A DNA stretch of 64,000 nt from an uncultured Corynebacterium sp. (GCF_946221155.1 NZ_CAMIAN010000002.1:33565-97564); one strand, 5' to 3'. Positions 18,570 through 27,537 are shown, numbered from the stretch's first letter. The notes: a model not told the origin generated them from the sequence alone. Numbers and translations: made by a program.

Positions 18570-20258
18570 ATGACAGAGCAGACAGGGCATGAGAGAAGCC
18601 GCCACTCACGGCGCATCCAGGCAGCTCCTGGTGGCGTAGAAGCCAAGCAGATCGGCCCCGGCTGGTCGCGCGGGGTGTTGGCTGCGGTCTCGGCGCTCGC
18701 GCTAGTGGTGATGGGCATCGGCTACATGACAGTCGGCAACCTCAACGACGGACTAGCCCAGGCAAACAACCTGAACCTCGGCAACCAGCCGGACGGGGCG
18801 ACCGACATTCTGCTCGTCGGCGTGGATTCCCGTACGGACGCAAAGGGCAACCGGCTGTCCCAGAAGGAAATCGACATGCTCCGGGCTGGCGAGGAAGAAG
18901 CCACGAACACGGACACGATGATCCTCATCCGCATCCCGAACGACGGTTCCTCAGCGACCGCGGTTTCACTGCCCCGCGACACTTATGTCAGCACCCCTGA
19001 TAACGGCAACATGAAACTCAACGGCGTCTATGGCACCGCCAAGTTCGACAAGTCGCAGGAGCTGGAGAAGGACAGCGACAACAGCGAGTCCGACATCGAG
19101 CAGAAGTCCACCGAGGCGGGTCGCCAGGCGCTGATCAGCTCTGTGGCGGACCTCACCGGCATCACCGTGGACCACTACGCCGAGGTCGGCCTGCTGGGCT
19201 TCGTGCTGCTCACCGATGCCGTCGGCGGCGTGGATGTGTGCCTTAAGGACAAGGTCGACGAGCCACTATCCGGCGCGAAGTTCAAGAAGGGCCGCCAGAC
19301 GCTCGACGGACAGGACGCTCTGAGCTTCGTCCGCCAGCGCCATGAGTTGCCGCGCGGCGACCTGGACCGCATCACCCGCCAGCAGGCCTACATGGCCAGC
19401 CTGGCCAACAAGGTGCTGTCCTCCAAGACGCTGACCGACCCGGGCAGCATGTCTAAGCTCAACGACGCGGTGCAGCGCTCCGTGGTGCTGGATAGCGGAT
19501 GGGACGTCATGGGCTTGGCCACGCAGATGCAGAACATGGCCGGCGGCGACGTCAGCTTCCAAACCATCCCCGTCACCAGCATCGACGGCACGGGCGACTA
19601 CGGCGAGTCCGTCGTGACGGTGGATAGCGACCAGGTCCACAAGTTCTTTGAGGATATGTTGGGCGACAAGCCGGGCGAGGAGAGCACTTCCTCCGATAAG
19701 CCCGCCGACATCACCGACTACAAGGCCAAGGACTACAAGGTCAACGTGTTCAACGCCTCCGAACAGGCTGGACTGGCCGCGCGCGTGTCGGACTTGGCTA
19801 AGGACTACGGCTACAAGTCGGGCAAGGTCGGCAACTACGCAGAGACGGGCATCTCGGAGTCTCAGGTGAACGCCAAGGACGCCGACGATCCGGCGGCCCG
19901 CGCCCTGGCAAAGCAGCTGGGTGGGCTGAACGTGGTGGAGGATTCCTCCCTGGACGAGCACGAGCTCTCCGTCACTCTGTCCGGCACCTACACCGGGCCG
20001 GGCATCCTGGAGCAATCCGCCCCACTGACCAAGCCGGACGACCCGAACGTCGGCACGCTCACCGAGGGCATCAAGGATCTCGACGGCGACGGCATCCCGG
20101 ACGAGGACTCCTCCGCATCCCAGACCGGCACTGACACCACTGGCTCTGGCTCTAGCGCTAGCAAGCCCACCACCGTCGGCACCCCGGGTACCGGCCAGGG
20201 CACCGACCAAAAGGATCCGATCGACGCCGGCGGCGACGGTCCGATGTGTGTGAATTAA
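18570..20258 (+). CDS. LytR-CpsA-Psr (LCP) family cell-wall ligase
   Basis: LCP proteins transfer lipid-linked polymers onto peptidoglycan; in corynebacteria this member attaches arabinogalactan. A basic cytosolic N-terminus precedes one transmembrane helix (about 33-52), then the extracellular LCP domain starting at DILLVGVDSRTD, with Arg/Asp-containing motifs SLPRDTYV and FVRQRHELPRGDLDRITRQQ. A LytR_C domain follows (about 390-475, DYKVNVFNASEQAGLA). The last 70 residues are a Ser/Thr/Gly-rich tail. It stands opposite rmlD and wbbL, which make the linker it uses. The start is likely leaderless. Confidence 0.92.
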   Translation: MTEQTGHERSRHSRRIQAAPGGVEAKQIGPGWSRGVLAAVSALALVVMGIGYMTVGNLNDGLAQANNLNLGNQPDGATDILLVGVDSRTDAKGNRLSQKEIDMLRAGEEEATNTDTMILIRIPNDGSSATAVSLPRDTYVSTPDNGNMKLNGVYGTAKFDKSQELEKDSDNSESDIEQKSTEAGRQALISSVADLTGITVDHYAEVGLLGFVLLTDAVGGVDVCLKDKVDEPLSGAKFKKGRQTLDGQDALSFVRQRHELPRGDLDRITRQQAYMASLANKVLSSKTLTDPGSMSKLNDAVQRSVVLDSGWDVMGLATQMQNMAGGDVSFQTIPVTSIDGTGDYGESVVTVDSDQVHKFFEDMLGDKPGEESTSSDKPADITDYKAKDYKVNVFNASEQAGLAARVSDLAKDYGYKSGKVGNYAETGISESQVNAKDADDPAARALAKQLGGLNVVEDSSLDEHELSVTLSGTYTGPGILEQSAPLTKPDDPNVGTLTEGIKDLDGDGIPDEDSSASQTGTDTTGSGSSASKPTTVGTPGTGQGTDQKDPIDAGGDGPMCVN

Positions 20259-20839
20259 TGGATATTATCGCCCCACTTGTTGCCCAGGATCCGGCCAGCC
20301 CGCGCCTGACCACCTACACCCCGGCCGGCCGCATGGAGCTGTCCGCCCAGACCCTGCATAACTGGCAGTCGAAGGCCGCCCACCTGCTGGATTCGCTTGC
20401 CCCAGCCTCGGTAGGGATCGCCTGCGCCCCGGGTTGGCAGCCGCTCATGATTGTTCTGGGTTGCTGGCGGACTGGTGTTTCTATTGTGGACGCCGACTCT
20501 TGCGACGTGCTTTTTACCGACGATTTAAACCTGGCGGCGGCCCACTCGGGTGAGGTTTTCGTACTCTCCGACGATCCTTTTGGCCGCGGCGTGGAGGAGT
20601 CCGGCGGTGAGTTGCCCTTCGGAGTGAACGACTTCTCCCCCGAGCTGCGCGTGCAGCCGGATGCTTATCCCGGCCCGGCGGCCGCCCCCGCCCCAGAAGG
20701 TCCGCGGGTGTTGGTTCCCGCGTGGACCGATACCCAGTCGATGCTGGATACGCTAAAGCCGCTGCGCGACGGCGGGTCGGTGGTGATGGCCACCGAGCCC
20801 ACTGCCGAGATCGCAGCGGCGGAGAACGCGACTATTTAA
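20258..20839 (+). CDS. TIGR03089 family protein
   Basis: A 193-residue protein with the pattern of TIGR03089, an actinobacterial family that looks like a truncated adenylate-forming enzyme fragment (RMELSAQTLHNWQSKAAHLL, VGIACAPGWQPLMIVLGCWR, then an acidic region). The catalytic AMP-binding P-loop and downstream domains of acyl-CoA synthetases are missing, so enzymatic activity is doubtful. The ATG overlaps the LCP stop by one base (TAATG), implying coupling. An in-frame GTG at 20246 is an alternative. Its 3' end overlaps the convergent ABC permease gene by 8 bp. Confidence 0.75.
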   Translation: MDIIAPLVAQDPASPRLTTYTPAGRMELSAQTLHNWQSKAAHLLDSLAPASVGIACAPGWQPLMIVLGCWRTGVSIVDADSCDVLFTDDLNLAAAHSGEVFVLSDDPFGRGVEESGGELPFGVNDFSPELRVQPDAYPGPAAAPAPEGPRVLVPAWTDTQSMLDTLKPLRDGGSVVMATEPTAEIAAAENATI

Positions 20840-21566
20840 CGTCCTTGCGTTGGTGGACGAGGAAGGCCCAGACCACAAGCACCAGAGTCCAAGCGCAGAC
20901 AATTGCCACGCTGACCGGGGTGTCGTGCCCGCCGACGGAGACGTTGCCGCCCAGGATCATCCAAATGTTGTTGAACGGCAGGTAGGGCGCGATGTTGTCG
21001 GCAATCCATTGGCTGAGCTGTTGAGAGATCAGCTCCACCGCAGTCGCCCACACCAGCGGCAGCGCTACGGCGCCGGCCGGGGAGGGAATCAACACGCCGA
21101 TCGCCGAGGCCATCAGGCTGACCAGCCCGGCAAATAGGATCGTATAGCCCAGCAGCGGCAGCTGGTCTGTGTTCAGCTCCTGCGGCAAGGTCGCCACCAT
21201 CGCCAGCGATACTCCTACCGCAACAGCCATGGTCACCATCGCCAGGGCTGCGTTGACAAACATCTGCGCGAACAGCTGCTGCCAGCGGGCGGGGATCACC
21301 AAGAAGGACTGCGCATGCAGGTTGTGCCCGCGCGTACCGCTGACTCGCACGGCCGATAGCGACAGGATCAGCAAGTAAGCCGGCATAAGCCCCACGCCCA
21401 GCTCTGTCAGGCCGATCTCGGGCTCGTTCGCTCCGTATTCCGACTTGTAGTAGCTCAGAGTCAGTGCATTAGCACCGATGTAGAACAGCAGGACGAAACC
21501 CAGCATAATCCAGGTTCCCCACATGACGCGCGAGCGCGTCCATTCGCTGCGGATGATTCCTAGCAT
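20832..21566 (-). CDS. ABC-2 type exporter permease
   Basis: A 244-residue polytopic membrane protein with about six hydrophobic segments (for example TWIMLGFVLLFYIGANALTL and ALAMVTMAVAVGVSLAMVA), the ABC-2 permease layout. It overlaps the ATPase stop at 21566 by one base (TAATG), so the two form one exporter. The substrate cannot be read from the sequence; such small permease/ATPase pairs next to two-component systems often export antimicrobial peptides or drugs. It is a distant paralogue of the permease at 22518-23258. Confidence 0.82.
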   Translation of the reverse strand: MLGIIRSEWTRSRVMWGTWIMLGFVLLFYIGANALTLSYYKSEYGANEPEIGLTELGVGLMPAYLLILSLSAVRVSGTRGHNLHAQSFLVIPARWQQLFAQMFVNAALAMVTMAVAVGVSLAMVATLPQELNTDQLPLLGYTILFAGLVSLMASAIGVLIPSPAGAVALPLVWATAVELISQQLSQWIADNIAPYLPFNNIWMILGGNVSVGGHDTPVSVAIVCAWTLVLVVWAFLVHQRKDVK

Positions 21567-22498
21567 TACTGGCCCCTCCTGTCCTGAGTCTTGTACTCCA
21601 CTGCCTGCCCGGTCGCGTCCAGGAACTTCTGTTCCAGGCCCGCGCGCTGCGGGGTCATCTCTAGCACCACAGCTCCGGTGTCGCGCGCCAGTTCGCCGAG
21701 GCGCTTGTCCAGGTCGGGGGCTTCGGAGGCGAACTCCAGGGAGCCGTCGGTTTGCCGTGTGAGGTTGACGCCATCCAAGCGTGAGGTGGCGTCCACAAAA
21801 GAATCGGGATCGGCCACGCGCATCCGGATGGTGGGCTGGGCGCCCGTGCGCAGGAACTCATCCATGGTGTATTCGCCGATGAGGGAGCCCTTGCCAATGA
21901 CGACAAGGCGGTCGGCGGTGAGTTCCATCTCGTGCAGCAGGTGGGAGCTGACCAGCACGGCGCGACCCTCGGCGGCACTGCGGCGGATCAGTCCGCGCAT
22001 CCAGTGCACGCCTTCGGGGTCGAGGCCATTGACGGGCTCATCGAGGATGAGGTGCTGCGGGTCGCCCAGCAGAGCCACGGCCAGGCCCAGGCGCTGCTTC
22101 ATGCCGAGGGAGAACTTCTTGATCTTGCGCTTCTGCACCCCGGCTAGGCCCACCAGTTCCAGGCACTCGTCGGCGCGGGACTGCGAGATCCCGGCCGCCT
22201 GCGCGATGGAGCGAATGTGCGCCCGGGCGGAGTGACCGGGCATGTACCAGGTCGGTTCCAGCAGCGCGCCGGCGATGTGAGGACGCTGCGCGCGGTAGGA
22301 ACTCAAAGGCTTGCCATTAAAGGTGACTTCGCCTTTACCTATCGTGTCGAGCCCCAGGATGCAGCGCATCGTGGAGGACTTACCGGAACCGTTCGGCCCC
22401 AGAAAGCCAGTGACCTGGCCATCTGGAACCGAAAAAGTGAGCCCATGGAGAACCTCCGTGGACCCATACTTTTTCGTTAATTCTTTGACTGCGATCAT
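21566..22498 (-). CDS. ABC exporter ATP-binding protein (copy 1)
   Basis: A 310-residue ATPase with Walker A GFLGPNGSGKSSTMR, Q-loop, signature FSLGMKQRLGLA, Walker B HLILDEPVNGLDPEG and H-loop VSSHLL, followed by a C-terminal extension of about 90 residues as in the bacitracin/drug exporter type (BcrA/DrrA-like). It pairs with the permease at 20832-21566. It is strongly similar to the ATPase at 23295-24230 (same VTGFLGPNG and RLGLA-ALLGNPQHLILDEPVNGLDPEG blocks), which points to duplication of an ATPase-permease module. No good Shine-Dalgarno is seen before its ATG. Confidence 0.88.
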   Translation of the reverse strand: MIAVKELTKKYGSTEVLHGLTFSVPDGQVTGFLGPNGSGKSSTMRCILGLDTIGKGEVTFNGKPLSSYRAQRPHIAGALLEPTWYMPGHSARAHIRSIAQAAGISQSRADECLELVGLAGVQKRKIKKFSLGMKQRLGLAVALLGDPQHLILDEPVNGLDPEGVHWMRGLIRRSAAEGRAVLVSSHLLHEMELTADRLVVIGKGSLIGEYTMDEFLRTGAQPTIRMRVADPDSFVDATSRLDGVNLTRQTDGSLEFASEAPDLDKRLGELARDTGAVVLEMTPQRAGLEQKFLDATGQAVEYKTQDRRGQ

Positions 22499-22517
22499 GT
22501 CGTCAGGCTATCAAAAT

Positions 22518-23258
22518 CTATTTCACGTCTCTGGTCTTGTTGCTGTACAGCCCCAGGGCCAGCAGGACGACCATCCAGGCGATCATCACCGCGAAGCCGA
22601 AGCCGGGGCTGACCATGTCGGTGTGGTCCTGGGCGTAGATCCAGGTTTGCATGTCCTGCACGCGGCTGCCCGGGGACAGGTGATACAGCGTCTTCAGGAA
22701 GGAGATCTTGTCGCCCGCGGCGTACAGCAGCCCCTCGACCACCAGCATCCACACCAGGGGCAGCGCGATGGCACCCACTCGATTGCGCAGCAGCGCGGCG
22801 ATGCCGACGGCCATCACGGCGAAAGCCGGGGCGCCCACCGCGTATCCCCACACGAGCAGCTGATCTTCGCCGGTGAAGTGCCCGGCCGGGAATACATTGA
22901 ACACCGCCCAGCTGAGCGCCAGGCCGAGGATGTAGTTCAGCTCCACAAACACCGCCGCCACCAGCGCGCGGGCCAGCAGCCAGGAACTCCGGTGATTCTG
23001 AGTGAGGAACGCGTGGGCCGTCATGCGGTTACTGATATCGCCGCCGGTCGTCGAGGCACCGAAGATAATGGCGATCATCAGGAAGATCATCCCGCCGAAA
23101 AGCAGGTCGGGCCAGCCGCCGTCCAATCGCGGGGAGTCATTGAAAAGCATGTACAGCGTCGTCGGGCCGTAGAGCGAGCCCGTGAACAGGATCAGGTATA
23201 CCCAGGTGCTTCGAAGGCTGAGTAGCTTCGTAACTTCGGAGGAAATTGCTTTGAGCAT
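22518..23258 (-). CDS. ABC-2 type exporter permease
   Basis: A 246-residue permease with about six hydrophobic segments, including LLFGGMIFLMIAIIFGAST and AIALPLVWMLVVEGLLYAA. The N-terminus (ISSEVTKLLSLRSTWVYLIL) is the usual amphipathic ABC-2 start. It lies between the two ATPase genes and most likely works with the upstream one (23295-24230), 36 bp away. The block AVGAPAFAVMAVGIAALLRN and the following GAIALPLVW are echoed in the neighbour permease (GVLIPSPAGAVALPLVW), supporting common origin. Confidence 0.82.
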   Translation of the reverse strand: MLKAISSEVTKLLSLRSTWVYLILFTGSLYGPTTLYMLFNDSPRLDGGWPDLLFGGMIFLMIAIIFGASTTGGDISNRMTAHAFLTQNHRSSWLLARALVAAVFVELNYILGLALSWAVFNVFPAGHFTGEDQLLVWGYAVGAPAFAVMAVGIAALLRNRVGAIALPLVWMLVVEGLLYAAGDKISFLKTLYHLSPGSRVQDMQTWIYAQDHTDMVSPGFGFAVMIAWMVVLLALGLYSNKTRDVK

Positions 23259-23294
23259 GGTTTGTCTCTTTTCTATGCGGAGTCGGTGGCGGGG

Positions 23295-24230
23295 CTAGTT
23301 GCTGCGGTATTCCTGCTGGCCTGCGGTCGCGGCGAGGAAGCGCTGCTCCAGGTTGTCTGCGGTGGTTGCGAGCTTGGTCACCGCGAACTTCTCCTCCAGC
23401 GCCGTTGCCGCGATCACCGCGCGTACTTCGTGTTCTGGAACGTTGTTGACGCCCACACGCAGCGTCCGCTCCCGGTCCAGATCAACCTGGAAGCCGCGAC
23501 TGCGAAGGCTGTCTGCCAACAGGACCGCTTCCTTGCACTCGACCTCCACGTGGGCGCCGCCAGCGAGGAACTCCTCCAGGGTTTGCTCACCGATGAGCTT
23601 GCCCTGGCCGATTAGCACCAGGCGGTCCGCGGTTTGCTGCATCTCGCTGAGCAAGTGGGAGCTAACCAGCAGGCCACGGCCGTCGTCGGCGAGTTGGCGG
23701 ATGATGCGGCGCATCCAGGACACGCCCTCGGGGTCGAGGCCGTTGACCGGCTCGTCGAGAATCAGGTGCTGAGGGTTGCCAAGGAGTGCAGCGGCCAGGC
23801 CGAGGCGTTGCTTCATACCCAGGGAGTAGCCACCGACCTTCTTCTTTCCCGCGCTCGTGAGGCCCACCATGTCGAGGCATTCGTCGACGCGCTTGTCGGA
23901 AATCCCGGCGCCCTTTGCGATGACGCGCAGGTGGTTGCGGCCGCTGCGGGCAGGGGTGAACCAGGTGGCGTCCAGGACCGCGCCGGCGATGCTGGACTTG
24001 TTATCCAGACCTGCGAAAGCCCCGGCGTACCCCTTGCCGCTGAAGGTCACCTTGCCGGCGCTCGGCTTGTCGAGGCCGAGCATGCAACGCATGGTGGTGG
24101 ACTTGCCCGCACCGTTGGGCCCGAGGAAGCCAGTCACCTGCCCGTCCGGGACGGTGAATGAAAGGTCGTTGACTACAGTTTTCTTGCCGTACCTCTTGGT
24201 GAGGTTTTCCACGATGATCATGGTTCCCAT
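23295..24230 (-). CDS. ABC exporter ATP-binding protein (copy 2)
   Basis: A 311-residue ATPase with Walker A GFLGPNGAGKSTTMRC, signature YSLGMKQRLGLAA, Walker B HLILDEPVNGLDPEG and H-loop VSSHLL, plus the C-terminal regulatory extension. It is first in the four-gene exporter run on the minus strand. Translation may begin at the ATG at 24221 instead of 24230, since MIIVENLTKRYG is the usual start of this family. A short palindrome CCTCA-GTA-TGAGG lies about 60 bp upstream. The two-component system at 25621-27522 on the same strand is a plausible controller. Confidence 0.88.
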   Translation of the reverse strand: MGTMIIVENLTKRYGKKTVVNDLSFTVPDGQVTGFLGPNGAGKSTTMRCMLGLDKPSAGKVTFSGKGYAGAFAGLDNKSSIAGAVLDATWFTPARSGRNHLRVIAKGAGISDKRVDECLDMVGLTSAGKKKVGGYSLGMKQRLGLAAALLGNPQHLILDEPVNGLDPEGVSWMRRIIRQLADDGRGLLVSSHLLSEMQQTADRLVLIGQGKLIGEQTLEEFLAGGAHVEVECKEAVLLADSLRSRGFQVDLDRERTLRVGVNNVPEHEVRAVIAATALEEKFAVTKLATTADNLEQRFLAATAGQQEYRSN

Positions 24231-24287
24231 GCTGCCGCCCGGGGTGGTGCTCCCACATCGGACGAGGGGTTGATCTTGCGTGTCCTA

Positions 24288-24300
24288 CCTCAGTATGAGG
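24288..24300. promoter_or_regulatory. Short palindrome upstream of the exporter genes
   Basis: CCTCA-GTA-TGAGG is a perfect inverted repeat that overlaps the stop of the HNH gene and lies 58-70 bp before the exporter ATPase start. It could be an operator, for instance of the LuxR-type regulator nearby. This rests on position and symmetry only. Confidence 0.25.
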
Positions 24301-25450
24301 GCCCGCCCTCCCGCTCTTCAATCGCCTGGTGATACTCGGCCAGCGCCTTAGTCTTTCGGACGTTGCGCTGGGCAAAGGTCTCACGCCCCAGCGGCCCCTC
24401 GGCCTCGGTGATCACGCTATGCCCGTCACCGTGGGAGGTCCACACCTCGTGCCCGTCGGGGTGCAGGGCAACGTCCCAGCTGCCGGCGGTCTTGAGGTTG
24501 TGATGCTTCGAGCAAAGCAAGTGTAAGTTTGCCGTGGACGTCGGTCCGCTGCCGTATCTCCGCACGTGGTCGTATTGGCACTTGTAGGCGGGAACCTCGC
24601 AGCCTGGGAAGCGACAGTGCAGGTCGCGCCCTGCTACGGCTGCCTTGATGCTCTCCGTCGGCGTGTACCCCTTGCACTCCGCGTAGCCCGGCGCGGACAG
24701 GTGCGTCACCCGCTGCAGCCAGGTCTTGGAGGCGGAGCGGTTCAGCCAGTGGTCCTCCCCCAGCACCGCACCGTCGTTTGCCGGGTCGTGGTACAGGTTC
24801 AGCGTCACCGAGACCTCGGCCTTGTCGGTAATTAACCGCAGCATTGCCTCCGGCTGCGAGCACTCGTACTTCTTGGCGGTAGCACGCACGATCTTGTCGA
24901 TCTCAATGCCTTCCATCCGCGGAACCCGCAGCGTGAAAGTGGTGTACTCCGGGTCGCGGAAATCCACGTTAAAGCTCGGCTCAGTCGCGGTGGCCTCATC
25001 CTTAGGTATGACGTTCCGGTCGACCTCCCGCAGAATCTGCGAAATGCGATTGTGGATAGTCCTCGGTGAAAACACGTGCTGGTCGGCACGTGAGGGCGTC
25101 AATACATCAAGAACCTTGCCCTCAACCCTCTCCCGATCGTCTGGCGATACAGGCAGCAAGTCCTGCGCCACCCGTAGCACGTGGCGGGCAGTGTAACACC
25201 CCTGATTGAACAGCTCGACGAGGCGCGGAAAGTCGCGTAATACGAAAGCGGCCTCGGCCCAGGCCTCCGCAACCCCGGCAGAAACCCCCAGGCGCACGGC
25301 GAGACGGGTACAAAAATCAGGCACCAGGTCCTCCCCGTCCGGAGCACATGCCATTATCAGTTGAAATTGTTGTTGATTGAGCTGCCGTGCCGCGACGGTC
25401 AGCGGATCCTGCGAACTGGCTATTCGAAACGATGGTGGTGAGGCGGTCAT
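24290..25450 (-). CDS. HNH endonuclease / DUF222 (13E12 repeat-like) protein
   Basis: A 386-residue protein with an N-terminal DUF222 region (helical, about 1-220) and a C-terminal HNH nuclease domain: CRFPGCEVPAYKCQYDHV ... ANLHLLCSKHHNLKT, giving the Cys pairs, the DH of the first motif, the Asn and the final HH. The family is found in many copies in mycobacteria and corynebacteria and its role is unsettled; some copies are linked to repeated mobile sequences. The ATG at 25450 is chosen because TAGGGGA lies upstream and the N-terminal domain starts there. It has its own strong, AT-rich promoter. Confidence 0.85.
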   Translation of the reverse strand: MTASPPSFRIASSQDPLTVAARQLNQQQFQLIMACAPDGEDLVPDFCTRLAVRLGVSAGVAEAWAEAAFVLRDFPRLVELFNQGCYTARHVLRVAQDLLPVSPDDRERVEGKVLDVLTPSRADQHVFSPRTIHNRISQILREVDRNVIPKDEATATEPSFNVDFRDPEYTTFTLRVPRMEGIEIDKIVRATAKKYECSQPEAMLRLITDKAEVSVTLNLYHDPANDGAVLGEDHWLNRSASKTWLQRVTHLSAPGYAECKGYTPTESIKAAVAGRDLHCRFPGCEVPAYKCQYDHVRRYGSGPTSTANLHLLCSKHHNLKTAGSWDVALHPDGHEVWTSHGDGHSVITEAEGPLGRETFAQRNVRKTKALAEYHQAIEEREGGPSY

Positions 25451-25508
25451 GGAATTTCCCCTAATCCAGCGGCGAGGTTGTGGTGACCTCGCCAAACTTC
25501 CTAACCAA

Positions 25509-25573
25509 AGAATAGAACACACCATCAAACTAAGTCAATACACCCACCAAAACTTTTTTCTTTTTTATTGACT
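25509..25573 (-). promoter_or_regulatory. Promoter of the HNH gene with inverted repeat and A-tract
   Basis: On the minus strand TTGACT (25533-25538) and TATTCT (25509-25514) are 18 bp apart. Upstream is a purine run AAAAAAGAAAAAAG, UP-element-like. The run is enclosed by an inverted repeat, AGTCAATA (25533-25540) and TATTGACT (25566-25573), one arm of which covers the -35 box, a possible autoregulatory operator. Confidence 0.6.
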
Positions 25574-25620
25574 CCACCAGCTCCAACAGGGAAAACCTCC
25601 GTAAAGCTAAGGTAGAGATT

Positions 25621-26304
25621 TTAGATATTCTGTTCGAGTAAATCCTCAGAATTCACAAGGTGATGCTTGAACGCAAAAAGCACCGCGTGCACCCGATCGC
25701 GAGACTGGGTTTTAGTGAGCACCCGGCCAACGTGCGTCTTCACGGTGGGCAGCGAAATGTAGAGCTTGTCGGCGATCTCCTGATTGCTAAGGCCCAGCGC
25801 GATGAGCTGCAGAATCTCCAGCTCGCGCGGGGTCAGCGGGTCGGGAAGATTCAGCTCCACGGGCTCGCGACGCTGTGGAGTCTGCTCCATGCGGATGCTA
25901 CGCAGCAGGCGCGCGGTGGCCTTCGGACTGATCACGGCCGCAGAATCGCCGACGGTGCGGACGGCGGAGATGAGATCCTCGGGGTCGGTGTCCTTGAGCA
26001 GAAAGCCACTGGCCCCCGCCTCCACCGCGCCGAGGACGTAGTTGTCATTATCGAAGGTGGTCAACACGATCACGCGCGCGCCGGAATCACCGGAAACCAC
26101 CTGGCGGGTCGCCTCGATGCCATCCATGCGGGGCATCTGCACATCCATAAGGATGATGTCCACGGGCTGCGACTCTGCCAGCTCGCAAGCCTCCTGCCCG
26201 TCGGCGGCTTGCCACCGGACAGTAATGTCATCCTGCGAATCCAACACCAGGCCAAACCCTGCCCGTACCAGCTGCTGATCGTCGGCCAAACCTACGCTAA
26301 TCAC
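25621..26304 (-). CDS. LuxR/NarL-family response regulator
   Basis: A 227-residue two-domain regulator. The receiver has the acidic pair ADDQQLVRAGF, phosphoacceptor Asp54 in ILMDVQMPRMDG, conserved Thr (VIVLTTFD) and Lys (GFLLKDTDPEDL). The LuxR helix-turn-helix is at about 150-215: LTPRELEILQLIALGLSNQE followed by TVKTHVGRVL. Translation starts at GTG immediately after the kinase stop, with a perfect AAGGAGG inside the kinase end, so kinase and regulator are coupled. The four-gene exporter cluster nearby on the same strand is the most obvious target. Confidence 0.93.
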   Translation of the reverse strand: MISVGLADDQQLVRAGFGLVLDSQDDITVRWQAADGQEACELAESQPVDIILMDVQMPRMDGIEATRQVVSGDSGARVIVLTTFDNDNYVLGAVEAGASGFLLKDTDPEDLISAVRTVGDSAAVISPKATARLLRSIRMEQTPQRREPVELNLPDPLTPRELEILQLIALGLSNQEIADKLYISLPTVKTHVGRVLTKTQSRDRVHAVLFAFKHHLVNSEDLLEQNI

Positions 26305-27522
26305 CTAATCCTCCTTCGCATAAGGCACCGTCGCGGTCACGTTCCACCCACCGGGGTACAACGCCGAGGCTCCCCACTTGGCCTCGCCGCCGTGGATCGC
26401 CACGCGCTGGCGGATGCCAGTCAAACCGCGGCCGGACCCCTCGATCTGCTCTTCACCCGGCGCGTTATCTACGCTAATGGTCACCTGGGCGGGCTCCCAC
26501 TCCAGCCGCACCTGGGCAGACACAGAGCCCGCGTGCTTCAGCACGTTGGTCAGGGATTCCTGCACGATACGGTACACACTTAAGTCGCGGACCTCGTCCA
26601 GCTGGTGCGGTTCGCCGGTAACGTGCAGCTTCACCTGCACCCCGTTGCGCTTGGCATCTGCCACAAGCTCGGGAACGCCAGCCACCCCAGGGGTGACGGT
26701 GGTGGATCGCGGCGAGGGGGCGTCATCGTGAAGAACAGAGAGCAGCTCCCGCATCTGGGTCAGAGCCGAGCGACCGCGCGCGGCGATCGTGTCGAGGGCC
26801 TCGATGGCCTTGTCCGGATCCTTGCGCCCCGCGTAGCGACCGCCATCCGCCTGCGCGATGACGACGGTGAGGGAATGCGCAACGATGTCGTGCAGCTCCC
26901 GGGCGATGCGGTTGCGCTCGCTGACGGTGGCGAGCTCGGCGCGGGCGGCCAGCGCCTCCACTGCCTGGTCGCGGCGCAGCGAATAGCGACCTGTCAGCCA
27001 CATCAGGGCGATGGTCACGGCGGTGAGCAGGGCGATTACTCCCCAGAACGCCCAGAACTCAGCGGTCCGAAAATCCTCACCGCCCCATGCAAAATCACCG
27101 TCTCTTCCCTTGCGCGCGTTGTAAATGGTCCCCCACGCCATCGCGTAGAAAGAGCCAAGCAACAGTAAAGTCAGCCACAGCTTGCGGCGCAGCATCAGCT
27201 TCGCGGAGATGAAATAAGCCTCATAGGCCACCACCAAGTAGCCAAGTGGCCACACTAGCAGCGCAGACGTCGCATAGGCATACATGCCAACTGCAGTGAC
27301 TGCCACACCCCATTCAGGGCGAAAGCGTTGGAGGAGCAAGCCGATGAACCCCAAAACTAGACCTGTGCTGGCAACAACAACCTGCCAGGGGGCGATGTTC
27401 ATGCCGGTGCCAAATGTGCTTCCGACACCGAGAAAGAAGAACACCATGACCACAACAGCTACAAGCACCCACCAGGAGGCATCCCGCCACCACACCGGGC
27501 GAGGAACTGCTTCATAAGACAT
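26305..27522 (-). CDS. Two-component sensor histidine kinase (HisKA_3 type)
   Basis: A 405-residue NarL-partner kinase. The N-terminal half has about five to six transmembrane helices with little extracellular sequence, so sensing probably occurs in the membrane. The phosphoacceptor box is RNRIARELHDIVAHSLTVV, and the ATPase domain shows VQESLTNVLKHAG and GSGRGLTGIRQRV. The start has no Shine-Dalgarno; TAGACT ends 8 nt before the ATG, so it is likely transcribed leaderless from its own promoter even though the SDR gene ends only 15 bp upstream. Substrate or signal is unknown. Confidence 0.92.
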   Translation of the reverse strand: MSYEAVPRPVWWRDASWWVLVAVVVMVFFFLGVGSTFGTGMNIAPWQVVVASTGLVLGFIGLLLQRFRPEWGVAVTAVGMYAYATSALLVWPLGYLVVAYEAYFISAKLMLRRKLWLTLLLLGSFYAMAWGTIYNARKGRDGDFAWGGEDFRTAEFWAFWGVIALLTAVTIALMWLTGRYSLRRDQAVEALAARAELATVSERNRIARELHDIVAHSLTVVIAQADGGRYAGRKDPDKAIEALDTIAARGRSALTQMRELLSVLHDDAPSPRSTTVTPGVAGVPELVADAKRNGVQVKLHVTGEPHQLDEVRDLSVYRIVQESLTNVLKHAGSVSAQVRLEWEPAQVTISVDNAPGEEQIEGSGRGLTGIRQRVAIHGGEAKWGASALYPGGWNVTATVPYAKED

Positions 27523-27530
27523 GTATGAAG

Positions 27531-27536
27531 AGTCTA
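27531..27536 (-). promoter_or_regulatory. -10 hexamer of a likely leaderless transcript (sensor kinase)
   Basis: TAGACT on the minus strand ends 8 nt before the kinase ATG at 27522, just beyond the SDR stop. No Shine-Dalgarno is visible, so transcription may start at the start codon. Confidence 0.5.
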
Positions 27537-27537
27537 G

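Noticed and set aside
24290..25450. HNH/DUF222 gene as an intron- or IS-encoded mobile element
   Set aside because: No flanking direct repeats, terminal inverted repeats, intron structure or interrupted host gene is visible; the inverted repeat found is inside its promoter.
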